This document shows positions 17,836 through 27,222 of a stretch of 64,000 bases of DNA, piece by piece; the stretch's first letter is position 1, and each line of letters opens with the position of its first letter. Location: the NCBI RefSeq assembly GCF_000332335.1, contig NZ_KB235952.1, positions 338,319 through 402,318 on the forward strand, read 5' to 3'. Below the pieces are notes generated by a model, which was not told the origin of the DNA, did not search any database, and worked only from the letters and a program-made list of their open reading frames with translations. Position numbers and translations under genes: made by a program. The stretch is from Kamptonema formosum PCC 10802 (GTDB lineage: Bacteria; Cyanobacteriota; Cyanobacteriia; Cyanobacteriales; Oscillatoriaceae).

Positions 17836-18412
17836 CGCTGATTACTACGATCCCCGCAACAGCTTCCTCAACCAGGTGATGGACCGGCGCACCGGCATCC
17901 CCATCACCCTGTCCCTCGTCTACCTAGAAATAGCGCGGCGCATCGATTTCCCAATGGTAGGCGTAGGCATGCCCGGACATTTCCTGATCCGTCCCGACTT
18001 TGAAGATGCTGGCATCTGGGTTGACGCCTTCAATGCCGGTGAAATCCTCTTTCCAGAGGATTGCAAAGAACTCCTCTGGGAAATATATGGCCATCCGGTC
18101 CCCCTGCTGCCCGAATTTCTCGAACCTGTCAGCCCCCGGCAGTTCTTGGAGCGCATGCTCAGCAATCTTAAATTAATCTATATCACCCAGACCGACGCCC
18201 CCAGAGCTCTGGAAGTGGTAGACCGGATTCTGCTGCTGTTTCCCGATAGCCTCACTGAATTGCGGGATCGGGGCATCCTCCACGACCATCTGGGCTACGC
18301 GCAAGAAGCCATCGACGATCTGGAGGCGTATTTGGCCCAGGTGCCGGAGGCCGAGGATGCCGGTGACATCCGCCAATTAGTCGCGCGCCTGCGCTCTGAC
18401 ATCCAGCGGTGA
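17836..18412 (+). pseudogene. SirB1-family (transglutaminase-like core) protein, 5' truncated at the IS right end
   Basis: Coding similarity starts exactly at the IS boundary: ADYYDPRNSFLNQVMDRRTG (from 17837) is internal sequence of the cyanobacterial SirB1-like family. It continues as IPITLSLVYLEIARRIDFPMVGVGMPGHFLIRP, the hallmark of the transglutaminase-core-2 domain, and then a TPR-like C-terminal part ending at 18412. Family members are about 270 residues; about 80 N-terminal residues are absent and were not found on the left side of the element. An internal GTG (17876) could give a 178-residue product, but without the N-terminal part and without a ribosome site. The IS insertion, with loss of the 5' half, is the simplest explanation. 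Confidence 0.75.
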
Positions 18413-18875
18413 TTGGGCTATGGGCGTAGAGATTTTGGATTTTGGATTTTGGATTTTGGATTTTGGATTTTGGATTGGAGATAGGAGATAGGGGATTGGG
18501 ATGGTTTGATTGGGCCCCTTAAGATGCTGCGCATTTAATTTGCGCTATCTGCTTTAGCCACAGTTGCCATGATGCCCCTATTAATGCAGCTCGGGATTAT
18601 TTTACCCTCTCTATAACAAGCCGATTAAAAGCATAACAGCTTGCCAGCTTTTCTCCCAACCCCTGACCCCTAACCCCCAACCCCCATAGCAATAAACAGT
18701 TAGTTTAGGACATGGGCATCGGGCATCACGCATGCATGGCATCACGCATGCATGACATCATCGCACCATCGTATTGAGCGTGCATCTGTGAGTCTTCCCC
18801 ATGCGCCATGCCCCATGCGCCATGCCCCATGCGCCATGCCCCATGCCATTAATGTCCTAATCTAAGTGAATACTG
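18413..18875. other. Intergenic region with simple repeats
   Basis: Holds six to seven copies of TTTTGGA (18432-18475), an alternating GCATCACGCATGCATG stretch (about 18720-18760) and a 14 bp tandem CCATGCGCCATGCC (about 18798-18847). No gene seen. Confidence 0.75.
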
Positions 18876-19319
18876 CTATAGTTCCTCAGCCACGCGCTTG
18901 AGCCGGCGCAGTTGGGCCCGCATGTCTTCCTGCGTCCAGGTAGAGGCAAAGCGATTGAAGCCAAACCGGATCAGGGGATTGGGAATCTCGAACTCAAAGC
19001 GGTTGAGCAGTTGCGTTCCTTTGCCCGCCGGCTGGCACTCCCAGCGGTCGCGCCCGGTGAAAAATCCCTCGAACTGCCACACAATAAGCCCTGGCTCTCG
19101 CTCCACCACCACACTGTGCAGAGCCGGCTGCAACAGCGGAATCTGGATCGCAAACCGGCTCTGCGCCCCAACATCCGTACTCCACTCCCCCACCGGCTCG
19201 CAGCGCAGCGCTGGATTCAGCCACCGGTGCATCAAAGCGCGATCTGCGATACAGCGCTCCACCACAGTGGCGCTAGCATTAATTTGAATTGTTTGCTCGA
19301 AAACTTGACTTATTGACAT
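18876..19319 (-). CDS. SRPBCC-family (START-like) ligand-binding protein
   Basis: 147 residues. Opens with FEQTIQINASATVVERCIADRALMHRWLNP, the usual start of an SRPBCC fold (first strand, two helices, HRW). Alternating strands follow (HSVVVEREPGLIVWQFEGFF, RWECQPAGKGTQLLNRFEFEI) and a long C-terminal helix (QEDMRAQLRRLKRVAEEL) that closes the hydrophobic pocket. Length is standard. This family binds lipids, pigments or polyketides; no ligand can be inferred. Single gene, transcribed away from the channel gene at 19397. Confidence 0.8.
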   Translation of the reverse strand: MSISQVFEQTIQINASATVVERCIADRALMHRWLNPALRCEPVGEWSTDVGAQSRFAIQIPLLQPALHSVVVEREPGLIVWQFEGFFTGRDRWECQPAGKGTQLLNRFEFEIPNPLIRFGFNRFASTWTQEDMRAQLRRLKRVAEEL

Positions 19320-19396
19320 TATAACTGCAAGCTATAGGCGTATTATCACCATTTTCGGATTTTTGGCTGTGAAACTGACTTTACCCTGAGAGAACC

Positions 19397-21073
19397 ATGA
19401 ATATACCGTGGGAAAGTAGCATACAAACGATCCCCGTGCTAGCGGGCGGAGTGCTGGCCCAGAAAGTGCCGGCAGCCTCTCAGCCTTGGAATACCTGGCT
19501 GGTGGAATTTAGCCGCTCACTCGGCACAATTGGCCCATCCGTGCTGCTCAATCTCGTCACTGCCATTGCCATCCTGGTGATTGGCTGGATAGTGGCAATC
19601 GTTGCAGCCGCCATCATCGGGGGGTTGCTCAAGCGCACGGACATCGACAACCGGCTCGCCGCTTGGATCACCGGTCGCCCCGCAGCGGGGGCGCAAGCGC
19701 CGCCGGTGGAGAAATGGGTTGCCAGTGCCGTTTTCTGGATCGTGATGATCTTCGTGCTGGTTGCCTTTTTCGACCAGCTGAAGCTGCAGGCGGTTTCCGT
19801 ACCCCTGAACACATTTCTCAACCAAGTCACCGGCTTCTTGCCCAAATTAGCCGCAGCGCTGATTTTGCTGGGCGTAGCCTGGGCTATAGCCACTGTCGCC
19901 AAGATAGTGGTGTCCCAGGGGTTGCGGAGACTGGGTTTGGACGAGCGCTTGAACCAGCAAGTGGGCGCGGCTCCCGCACAAACCCCCCTGCTGCTGAGCG
20001 AAACCCTGGCCAACGCCCTGTACTGGTTCATCTTGCTGCTGTTTCTGGCACCAGTTCTGGACACCCTGGGGCTGCAGCAGGCGCTCGAACCGATTCAGAA
20101 CCTGCTCAATCAAATTCTGGCAGCGCTGCCCAAGATTCTCAAAGCGATCATCATTGGCGGCACCGGCTGGTTGCTGGCGCAAGTGGTGCGCCGGCTGGTG
20201 ACGAACCTGCTAGCAGCCACCGGCACCGACCGGCTGGGAGCGCAACTGGGCGTAAACCAGACTGCCGGCGGACAGTCCCTGTCCTGGATTGGCGGCACAA
20301 TTGTTTACATTCTGATCTTAATCCCGACCGCCATCGCCGCTCTCAACGCCCTGGAAATTGAAGCCATCTCTGCGCCGGCAGTGGTCATGCTGACGCAGAT
20401 GCTCAACGCCATCCCGCAAATTTTTACTGCAGGGCTGATTCTGGCGATCGCTTACTTTATCGGGCGCTTTGTAGCGGATCTGGTGACCAATATCCTGACC
20501 GGCTTTGGCTTCAATAACATCTTCTACTGGCTGGGATTGCAACCGGCACCGTCTGCTCGCCGCCAGCCGGTCGCCCCGCCCCTTGCGGACGATCCCGCCA
20601 CCGTCATTCAGCCCCCTGTGGTGCCGGCGCGGACGCCTTCAGAAATAGCTGGGATTGTGGTGCAAGTCGGCATCCTGCTGCTCGCCACAGTAGCCGCCAT
20701 CAATATTTTAAACATTGAGGCGCTGACAGCAATTGTCGCCGGCTTAGTGGTGATCGCTGGGCGCGTTCTGGCTGGGTTAGTGGTTTTTGCCCTCGGGCTG
20801 TACTTTGCTAACCTCGCCTTCAACCTGATTTCCTCCTCTGGCTCTCGCCAAGCGGGGATACTGGCTCAGGCGGCTCGCATTGCCATCATCATCCTCGTGT
20901 CTGCAATGGCTCTCGAACAGATGGGGATTGCCGGTGACATTGTGAATTTAGCCTTTGGGCTGCTGTTCGGCGCGATTGCCGTAGCTATTGCCATTGCCTT
21001 TGGGTTAGGCGGTCGGGATCTCGCCGCCACCCAGATGCGCGAGTGGCTGTCTTCGTTCAAGGAACGGGAGTAA
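19397..21073 (+). CDS. Mechanosensitive-channel-related protein with repeated TM-helix units
   Basis: 558 residues. Built from several copies of the conserved TM-helix unit (PF05552 type). Each copy pairs a hydrophobic helix such as LLNLVTAIAILVIGWIVAIVAAAIIGGLL with a following segment ending LxxxTxxDxLAAxxG; copies can be seen from about 45, 145, 235, 330 and 430. No MscS beta-domain is obvious. Proteins of this build are annotated as mechanosensitive ion channel family members and are widespread in cyanobacteria; a role in osmotic release is likely but not shown. ATG preceded by GAGAG. Confidence 0.8.
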   Translation: MNIPWESSIQTIPVLAGGVLAQKVPAASQPWNTWLVEFSRSLGTIGPSVLLNLVTAIAILVIGWIVAIVAAAIIGGLLKRTDIDNRLAAWITGRPAAGAQAPPVEKWVASAVFWIVMIFVLVAFFDQLKLQAVSVPLNTFLNQVTGFLPKLAAALILLGVAWAIATVAKIVVSQGLRRLGLDERLNQQVGAAPAQTPLLLSETLANALYWFILLLFLAPVLDTLGLQQALEPIQNLLNQILAALPKILKAIIIGGTGWLLAQVVRRLVTNLLAATGTDRLGAQLGVNQTAGGQSLSWIGGTIVYILILIPTAIAALNALEIEAISAPAVVMLTQMLNAIPQIFTAGLILAIAYFIGRFVADLVTNILTGFGFNNIFYWLGLQPAPSARRQPVAPPLADDPATVIQPPVVPARTPSEIAGIVVQVGILLLATVAAINILNIEALTAIVAGLVVIAGRVLAGLVVFALGLYFANLAFNLISSSGSRQAGILAQAARIAIIILVSAMALEQMGIAGDIVNLAFGLLFGAIAVAIAIAFGLGGRDLAATQMREWLSSFKERE

Positions 21074-21480
21074 CGGCTTCCCGGGAGAGTGGGAGAATTT
21101 TGCACGCCCTGGAATCTTGTAGAGTGCCGGTTGTTTATTAACAGTCAAGGGGAAAAACCGGGTTTCTCTGACCTAAAAACTCGGTTTCTCAGATTGCTCG
21201 ACCGGCATTACAGTCTTGCTAAGTTTCTCGCCTCTCCTCCCGCCCTCACGCGCCCCGGCAATTGTTGCTGTGGGGTTTAAGGGCGGGTTGAGTAATCGGC
21301 AAAGCAGCCGGTGGAGATGTGGGCTCAACCGGCCCCTACAACGGCTTTTGTGCCACTATGCTGCGCCGCCGACGCTCGATTCAAGAGCTTTTCGCCCTGC
21401 CGGCACTGCTACAAGGGACGGGAGGGTGTTGGGGTTCCCGGTTCATCCCCAGAATAGGCTACGCCGAACACGCCAGAATT
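21074..21480. other. Intergenic region between two convergent channel genes
   Basis: Contains an incomplete GAAACC/GGTTTC palindrome (about 21151-21191) and RCCGGY-rich DNA. No gene supported. Confidence 0.6.
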
Positions 21481-22605
21481 TTAATTGTTGCTTACTTGTC
21501 GCCTCTGTTTATATTTTTCCGGCTCTGTTCGGAGCTCCACATACAGAGAATCAATACCCTCTTGTTCTAGGAGCTTTAAGATTCTTAAATTCAAATTTTT
21601 CTCCGCCTCAAAGTAGAGATTATCATCATTAACAAACGCCACAATATCAATGACACGGGCATTTTGTTCAATTTTTTTGAACCGAACTATACAAGAGGGC
21701 GAAAACCCTGTAATAGATTTTGGCATTTCTTCAATAGCCGAGCAAATCTTAGCCGTTTTCTCTGCTGAAATTCCGTCTATTTTGAGAATTAAATTTATCC
21801 CCCACTTCAACTCATCTCCAGGATTTTGTGACCAATTCTCTACAATTCCTGAAATCATTCTTGAGTTGGGCATTTTGATAATAGATCCCCACTTAACAAT
21901 GTGAAGCGTTGTGGTTCTGAATCCGATTTTTATGATTTGAACAAACCCTTCTAATCCTGACACTCCCACCCAATCACCTTCTTTATAAAGGCCATCTGAA
22001 TATATAATGATAGTGCAGAACCAGTCATAAAGAATATCCTTGAACAGCAACCCTAAAGTTATACCTGCACCACCTAATAAACCAACGAGTGCTGCTGCTG
22101 ATTGCCCTAAAAATATCTCACCGATTTTAATCGTCAGTAATATAATTGCTGCCGATTGAAAAATCTTCGGGATCAAGGGTCTGAGTAACTCATCTAGTTC
22201 TGTTTCAGTGCTCAACACGATGTTAGCAATTATCTGCCCCAAGATGGAAGAACAGCCATAAACAACATAAGCCACAATCAAAATCACAATTAAGTTCAGA
22301 ACCTTACTGATTGTTTCACTTAATTGCATCCCTATATTGTCTGCCCATATCTCCTTAACTATCCACAGTCCAGCAATCAGAAATATCCAGCTTAAGGATG
22401 GCTTGACAATTTTAAGCAACTGATCGTCAAGTTCACTATTCGTTTTGCTAGTGAAAGACTCAATACGTTTAATAATTACTTCAGCAAAAAATCGCCTAAA
22501 TACCTGTGTTACCGTCAGAATGATAAAGGTAATCAGAATTTTGCCAATCGGGATGCCTGAAAAATCGATATTGAAATTTTTTAGCGTCTCCAAAAATTGT
22601 TCCAT
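21481..22605 (-). CDS. MscS-family mechanosensitive ion channel
   Basis: 374 residues. Three to five hydrophobic helices in the first 210 residues lead to the pore-helix region ALVGLLGGAGITLGLLFKDILYDWF, the glycine/alanine-patterned TM3 of MscS. Then comes the beta-domain (YKEGDWVGVSGLEGFVQIIKIGFRTTTL, then IIKMPNSRMISGIVENWS) and a mixed alpha/beta C-terminal domain. All hallmarks of the family are present. It would open under membrane tension to release solutes on hypo-osmotic shock. AGGAAAC precedes the ATG. The lower GC of this gene compared with its neighbours is noticeable by eye and may mean transfer. Confidence 0.92.
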   Translation of the reverse strand: MEQFLETLKNFNIDFSGIPIGKILITFIILTVTQVFRRFFAEVIIKRIESFTSKTNSELDDQLLKIVKPSLSWIFLIAGLWIVKEIWADNIGMQLSETISKVLNLIVILIVAYVVYGCSSILGQIIANIVLSTETELDELLRPLIPKIFQSAAIILLTIKIGEIFLGQSAAALVGLLGGAGITLGLLFKDILYDWFCTIIIYSDGLYKEGDWVGVSGLEGFVQIIKIGFRTTTLHIVKWGSIIKMPNSRMISGIVENWSQNPGDELKWGINLILKIDGISAEKTAKICSAIEEMPKSITGFSPSCIVRFKKIEQNARVIDIVAFVNDDNLYFEAEKNLNLRILKLLEQEGIDSLYVELRTEPEKYKQRRQVSNN

Positions 22606-23275
22606 GATTAGTTTGTTTCCTTGTCTGTGGTAGATACAACCATCGTGTACTGTAAAGAATCACCCCACTCAACGTCAGATGAAATTACAGGCACACCTTA
22701 TCCTCATGTTTTTTGCCCATTTCTGGGACTTCAGCTGGTCAGCCACCTAAAGGTCAGAGGCATGACGCCCCGTCTCTTTAAAGTGGGGTGCTGGCGGTTT
22801 CCACTTGACAGGCCAGAGCAGGGAGCTTTTGCCTCGTCAACCCCACCAGGTGTTTAAAATTTTCCTTCAAACCCTGACATGTTCAAGACTAGCAGGGGCA
22901 TACAAAATCGTCAATACTCTGTCAGCGTTTTTTTTTAGACAGCTTTTTAAGGCTTCTCGGCCCTGCTGCGCCCATTCGCTCCGTCCATGGCCAACTCATC
23001 TAAATTATGGATTCCTTTCCCAGTCAAGGTTTCAACTTTTGATAAGTATAAATGCTGGAGCGCTCGAAGCCCCATCGTCCACTTCCCTATGCCCAATCTC
23101 ATAACTAAATAACCCAAGTTGCGGCTTACAAGTGAGTCAGGCGAGATCCCCCCCTCACCGGGGCGGGCAAGGTGCCACCGGCACTACAAAAGGGGGGGGA
23201 CAATCTCAAAGCCCCCCTTTTTAAGGGGGGGCAAGGGGGGATCTGGATGCAATGACTTGTAGGTAGCAACTTGAG
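22606..23275. other. Intergenic region with decayed mobile-element-like sequence
   Basis: A CCCCGTCTC...GGGG hairpin (about 22767-22789) resembles the IS605 right-end hairpin at 17803-17826 and may be a relic. A C/G-rich inverted stretch (about 23190-23240, CCCCCCTTTTT/AAGGGGGG) is a common cyanobacterial repeat. Short frames here match nothing. Confidence 0.45.
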
Positions 23276-24811
23276 TTAAATATTGAAATCTTCCCTCTCT
23301 GCCTCAACTCCCTTCCTCCCCGAACTCCCCCGCACTCCTGTTAGCCTTTCCCGCAGCTCGTCCCGGATGCGACTGAGAATCGAAGTCTCATCCAGAGTCG
23401 CCAGAATCCGGCTGACCACAGCTTTCGGGCCATCGGCACCCCAGGACGCGCCATTGGCCAGGTAGGCTTTGGTGACTTGGCCAATGCCGTAAGAGGAGAC
23501 ACCGGCCACACCGGCTTGGGTGATGGCCACGGACAGGTAGGGGGCCAGCGCCGCCCCGCCGGTTGCCGGTGTGGCCAGCCCCAGCAGCCCTTTCAGCGAG
23601 GACAGCCCCAAATTTGCCAGCAGTTCGCTGGCGCTGATACCCCCCATCGTCAGGGCGATTTTTTGCAGCAGCCCCACCGCTCCCTGCTGGCTCATCTCTA
23701 TACCATAAAGTTTGGATAATGTCAATATCATCGCCACGTCAATTGCGGCGCTGCTGAGAATGTCCAGCACGGTGACGGGGTTGAGGGCGATGGCGAAAGC
23801 TTTCGTCAGCGCGGCATTCCAGATAATCTTGTTAGCACCGGCATCCCGGATGGCCATTTTCCGCCCCACCAGTTGCTCGTTCACCTCACCGGCATACAGC
23901 AGGGTGTTAATCGCCACCAGAGATTTCCCCTCCCGGTCTAAAATTTCGATAATTTTCAGCTTTAAATCCTCGACTTGCGGCTTCCCCCGGCTGAGCTGGA
24001 CGCCCCGGCTGCCGTCGGGACGCCGCACGGCTGTGGCCACCACCGGCATCGCAGCGGCCATAACAATTTCATCGGGGGAGAGCAACTCCCGCACCCGCTC
24101 GTCGCGGATTTTCTGATAAATGGCCATGCGGTCGGCATCGGGATACTGGTCAATCTTGTTGAGCACCAGCAGCATGGGTTTGCCGACTTCCCGCAACTGG
24201 GAGAGGGCTTCGTATTCGACTTTGGTGATGTCGCCGGCAATCACAAACAAAATCAGGTCCGCCCGGGCAGCCACCTCACGGGCCAAGGCTTCCCGCGTCT
24301 GGCCATCCACCTCGTCGATGCCGGGAGTGTCAATCACCTCCAGCTGGGACAGCCGGTAGGAAATCGGGGAATTCTGCTCGCCACCGGCAGTTGGGGATTC
24401 CCCTCCCAGAGCGCTGTCAAGCTGCCACTGACGGGTTTGCGCCGTGCGGGTGACGCCGTGCAGGGGGCCGGTTTCAAACACCTGCTGTCCCAGCAGGGCG
24501 TTGAGCACCGAGGATTTGCCCCGCCCCACCATGCCAAAGACAGCTATTTGCACGCAATCGCGCTCCAGCTTGTCCAGCATCGCGGACAGTCCGCCAATTT
24601 CCTCTTCCAGACCGGCGCGCTCTTCCGGGGTGAGGTCCAGGGAAGCCACCAAATCGCGCAGGGAGTCTTTTGCCTGCTTGTAGTTCAGTTCCGCCTGAAT
24701 GTCTGTAAAGCTGAAAATGGCGCTGTCCAGCTCCTGGGCCAGGTCGGGAGCCGGCGCGTTCTGACGCTGTGCGTCGGGTGAGAATTCAAACTCAGGCAAA
24801 GAAGATGACAA
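23276..24811 (-). CDS. Dynamin/Era-like GTPase with DUF697-type membrane domain
   Basis: 511 residues from a TTG start. GTPase domain about 85-310: G1 GMVGRGKSS, G3 DTPG (about 177), G4 NKID (about 232). The C-terminal half (about 345-465) is hydrophobic and glycine-rich (ALNPVTVLDILSSAAIDVAMILTLSKLYGIEMS), the DUF697 pattern of membrane-associated GTPases. The family is conserved in cyanobacteria and of unknown exact role; a membrane-remodelling or stress function is inferred only. A TTAGGGG-type tandem array begins within a few bases upstream of the start, so there is no ribosome site. The true start could lie further inside, before FTDIQAELNY. Confidence 0.85.
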   Translation of the reverse strand: MSSSLPEFEFSPDAQRQNAPAPDLAQELDSAIFSFTDIQAELNYKQAKDSLRDLVASLDLTPEERAGLEEEIGGLSAMLDKLERDCVQIAVFGMVGRGKSSVLNALLGQQVFETGPLHGVTRTAQTRQWQLDSALGGESPTAGGEQNSPISYRLSQLEVIDTPGIDEVDGQTREALAREVAARADLILFVIAGDITKVEYEALSQLREVGKPMLLVLNKIDQYPDADRMAIYQKIRDERVRELLSPDEIVMAAAMPVVATAVRRPDGSRGVQLSRGKPQVEDLKLKIIEILDREGKSLVAINTLLYAGEVNEQLVGRKMAIRDAGANKIIWNAALTKAFAIALNPVTVLDILSSAAIDVAMILTLSKLYGIEMSQQGAVGLLQKIALTMGGISASELLANLGLSSLKGLLGLATPATGGAALAPYLSVAITQAGVAGVSSYGIGQVTKAYLANGASWGADGPKAVVSRILATLDETSILSRIRDELRERLTGVRGSSGRKGVEAEREDFNI

Positions 24812-24815
24812 AACT

Positions 24816-24951
24816 AGGGGTTAGGGGTTAGGGGTTAGGGGTTGAGGGGTTAGGGGTTAGGGTTGAGGGGTGAGGGTTGAGAGGTTAGGGTTGAGAGGTT
24901 AGGGTTGAGGGGTTAGGGTTGAGAGGTTAGGGTTGAGGGGTTAGGGGTTAG
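24816..24951. repeat. Degenerate GGGGTTA tandem array
   Basis: About 136 bp of alternating TTAGGGG and TTGAGGGG units on the plus strand. A further cluster of ACCTAAAACCTA-type inverted units follows (24961-25070). The array abuts the start codon of the GTPase gene. The G-runs could form quadruplexes. Confidence 0.85.
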
Positions 24952-25240
24952 ACATATCACCGAACACCTAAAACCTAAAACCCAGCCCATAACGTTATGG
25001 GCTAGATAATAGACCCAACACCTAACACCTAAAACCTAACACCTCAGGTTAGGGTTTAGGGGTTGGGGGCTGAGCCAACGTTAACCCGATGCCCCATGCC
25101 CGGTGCCCCACGCCAAATTCCAAAGCACAGGCGGACTTCGAGATCCGCCTAAGTCCGCCTTAACTAACTCTTAAATAAATGCTCGTTGCTGTCTGGTTGA
25201 GCGAGCTGAATTCGTCAAGCCGCTGAAGTAACAGATATTC

Positions 25241-25420
25241 TTAAGACATACCTCTCTTGCCCCGAGCCGTACTTGCCTTCCGTTTGCGCTTTTCCAGCGG
25301 CGTTTCAAAGTGCCGGCGACTCTTGACATCTGCTAAGATTCCCGAACGGGAAACTTGACGTTTAAACCGGCGCAGAGCCGATTCAATGTTTTCGTTTTCG
25401 CCGATAACCACTTGGGTCAT
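25241..25420 (-). CDS. rpsU: 30S ribosomal protein bS21
   Basis: 59 residues from the ATG at 25420, set by AGGAGAAAC directly upstream; the frame is open further but only with low-complexity sequence. [20 protein letters not shown] is the standard cyanobacterial N-terminus, and the C-terminus is lysine/arginine-rich ([20 protein letters not shown]). bS21 sits near the 3' end of 16S rRNA and helps start-site selection. It stands alone, with no translation genes nearby. Confidence 0.95.
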   Translation of the reverse strand: MTQVVIGENENIESALRRFKRQVSRSGILADVKSRRHFETPLEKRKRKASTARGKRGMS

Positions 25421-25935
25421 TGTTTCTCCTTGACCTTTACTGCTAAAAGGAATTGAGTTGCTTATCTGGCGCTGCCAGCTTTTCTGGGCGGGGGAGTGCG
25501 GGCGAGTGGGAGCGCCACGGGTTGCGCCCAACTGGACGGCACCGCCGCACCGCTGCCGGGCGCTAAATATCTGAGAAACAATCTCAGACTTGTCTTTTGC
25601 CGTTGGGCCCTCCCCAGTCCCCAGCTCAGCTGAAAGCGTCTCCTGAAAACCATTTTAATAGCCGGTGCGAAAGGATTTGCCGGCGCAGCCACTTTCTTTT
25701 CGGAGCCCGCACGGGGCTTTGGCCAGTTTGCAGCCGGCACAGCCGGCACACTTCCCCCGGCACACTTCCCCGCACCGGCAGCCGTGCCGGCGCTTTTTTT
25801 GCCCCTGCGGCCACTTGCCCCGGGCCCCGCCCCTTCCGCTTAATCTCTTCTCAAATATTGCCTCTCTTTCTTGGCGCACAGGCTCGTCTTGGCGGTAAAA
25901 AATCTTAATTCACCCGTAAATTTGCGTAAATTATT
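25421..25935. other. Intergenic region, RCCGGY-rich
   Basis: Contains the rpsU promoter region and a dense run of GCCGGC/CCGGCA motifs (about 25725-25800). Frames on both strands are repeats of alanine, proline and arginine and look spurious. Confidence 0.6.
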
Positions 25936-27222
25936 CTACCGTATAAAAGACAGGTCAACGGCACCGAAGTTAGTGCTCAAAGCCAGATTGACATTTTCCA
26001 GACCTTTAACCAACCAGTGCACGGCGTCTCGGGTAGAAGACTCGTAGTGGTTAAACAAAATGGAAAATCGCCGTTCCAGATAGGGCTTAACTTTGCGGCA
26101 GAGGAGGACAATTTTCAGGAGCAAGCCGGTGGTGATAGCGGGCCCGACATTGGAAATCAGGTCAATCAAGACAAAGTGATTAGGTCGCTGCGGGCTTTCC
26201 ACCACTAAAAAATTCAGCAACTGGCTGCAAGTTCTCACCAGCAGGAAATCGCTGAACTTCTGAGAATCGCTCTGGGGAAGAGTGTTTTGCAGCTGCTTGT
26301 ACAGGCGGTCGTTAAATTGACGCTTGCCGTATGCGGGGTCTATTGAGGAAATCAGATATTCGTACAATTCCTTTTTAAACGTGCCGTAGGTGCGAGTTTG
26401 GCTGGTGTGGGTGAGAAAGCTGTGAGCCAAGTCCCGATAAGTATAAGACCCCTCAACTTTCCCCACAAATTGTTTCAGAGATGCGTACAGTTCCCGATCG
26501 CTGAGGAGGGTGGGATTCTCCACCGGCAGGACAATCCGCCCGGCAGCCGGTGCGAGCCCTTTGCGCGCCTGCTGCGCCTTGCGCACCTGATAAGTCACAT
26601 ACTGTGACAGCTTGCTCTCAAATTGTTTTTGCCGCTGGGCTTGCAGAAGCCGGACCGTTTGCTGGTGTTCGTAAGTGCTGCCCTCAGCCAGCAAGCAATG
26701 CTCGTATAAATAAGGATACCGCCGGATCAAAGTGCCCAGAGGTCTAGTTTCCTGGCTGCTGCTGGCCTCTGGGGTTTGGCTCATCACTTGCGCCAAGCGC
26801 CGCAGCGTCAGGTACTGCTCGCTCTGGGCGAACTGGCTCACCAGTTCCTGCCAGCGGGCTCCTTTGTGGTGCCTGGAGTAAGCCCCAGAAGTTGTGCGGC
26901 ACCCGTCAAACAGCTCGATCAGCTCAGCAATGCTCCCTTGCGTCTGCGGAAGCATTTGCCAGCGGTTGATTAGAATGTGGCAGCAGCGATTCAGAACAAA
27001 CTTAAATTCTTGTTCCGCCTGCTTCGATGCCGCCAGGTGTTCCAGAGCTCTTGCCACTTCTGGCTCGCGATACCCCCAACTGTCTATAAACAAGTTTCGG
27101 AAGCGCTCAATCAGCTGTGACGGCGACTCTTGTTCCACCCAGTAAAGCAGGTAATTGTAAATTAACTGCTCATCATAACTGTCTTTCCTGCTGCTCTGAG
27201 AATGATCTGTCAAAGTATCCAT
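25936..27222 (-). CDS. Conserved cyanobacterial protein of unknown function
   Basis: 428 residues, almost all helical by composition, without signal peptide or membrane span. Recognisable blocks include YNYLLYWVEQESPSQLIERF near the start, FVLNRCCHILINRW at about 77-90, and RTYGTFKKELYEYL then RLYKQLQNTLP in the middle. The region SDFLLVRTCSQLLNFLV to VHWLVKGLENVNLALSTNF is at the C-terminus. I believe homologues occur widely in cyanobacteria, but I know no assigned function. GGAGGTG 11 bases before the ATG supports the start. Single transcription unit. Confidence 0.7.
   Translation of the reverse strand: MDTLTDHSQSSRKDSYDEQLIYNYLLYWVEQESPSQLIERFRNLFIDSWGYREPEVARALEHLAASKQAEQEFKFVLNRCCHILINRWQMLPQTQGSIAELIELFDGCRTTSGAYSRHHKGARWQELVSQFAQSEQYLTLRRLAQVMSQTPEASSSQETRPLGTLIRRYPYLYEHCLLAEGSTYEHQQTVRLLQAQRQKQFESKLSQYVTYQVRKAQQARKGLAPAAGRIVLPVENPTLLSDRELYASLKQFVGKVEGSYTYRDLAHSFLTHTSQTRTYGTFKKELYEYLISSIDPAYGKRQFNDRLYKQLQNTLPQSDSQKFSDFLLVRTCSQLLNFLVVESPQRPNHFVLIDLISNVGPAITTGLLLKIVLLCRKVKPYLERRFSILFNHYESSTRDAVHWLVKGLENVNLALSTNFGAVDLSFIR

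Noticed and set aside
18720-18850. Short CRISPR-like array
   Set aside because: CATGC-type units repeat every 10-16 bp without spacers; microsatellite.
19663-20361. 232-codon frame within the channel-related gene
   Set aside because: Overlaps the real gene in another frame and has arginine/serine/glycine-rich composition typical of shadows.
24816-24951. CRISPR or telomere
   Set aside because: Units are 7-8 bp without unique spacers and inside a chromosomal context next to genes; a simple tandem repeat.
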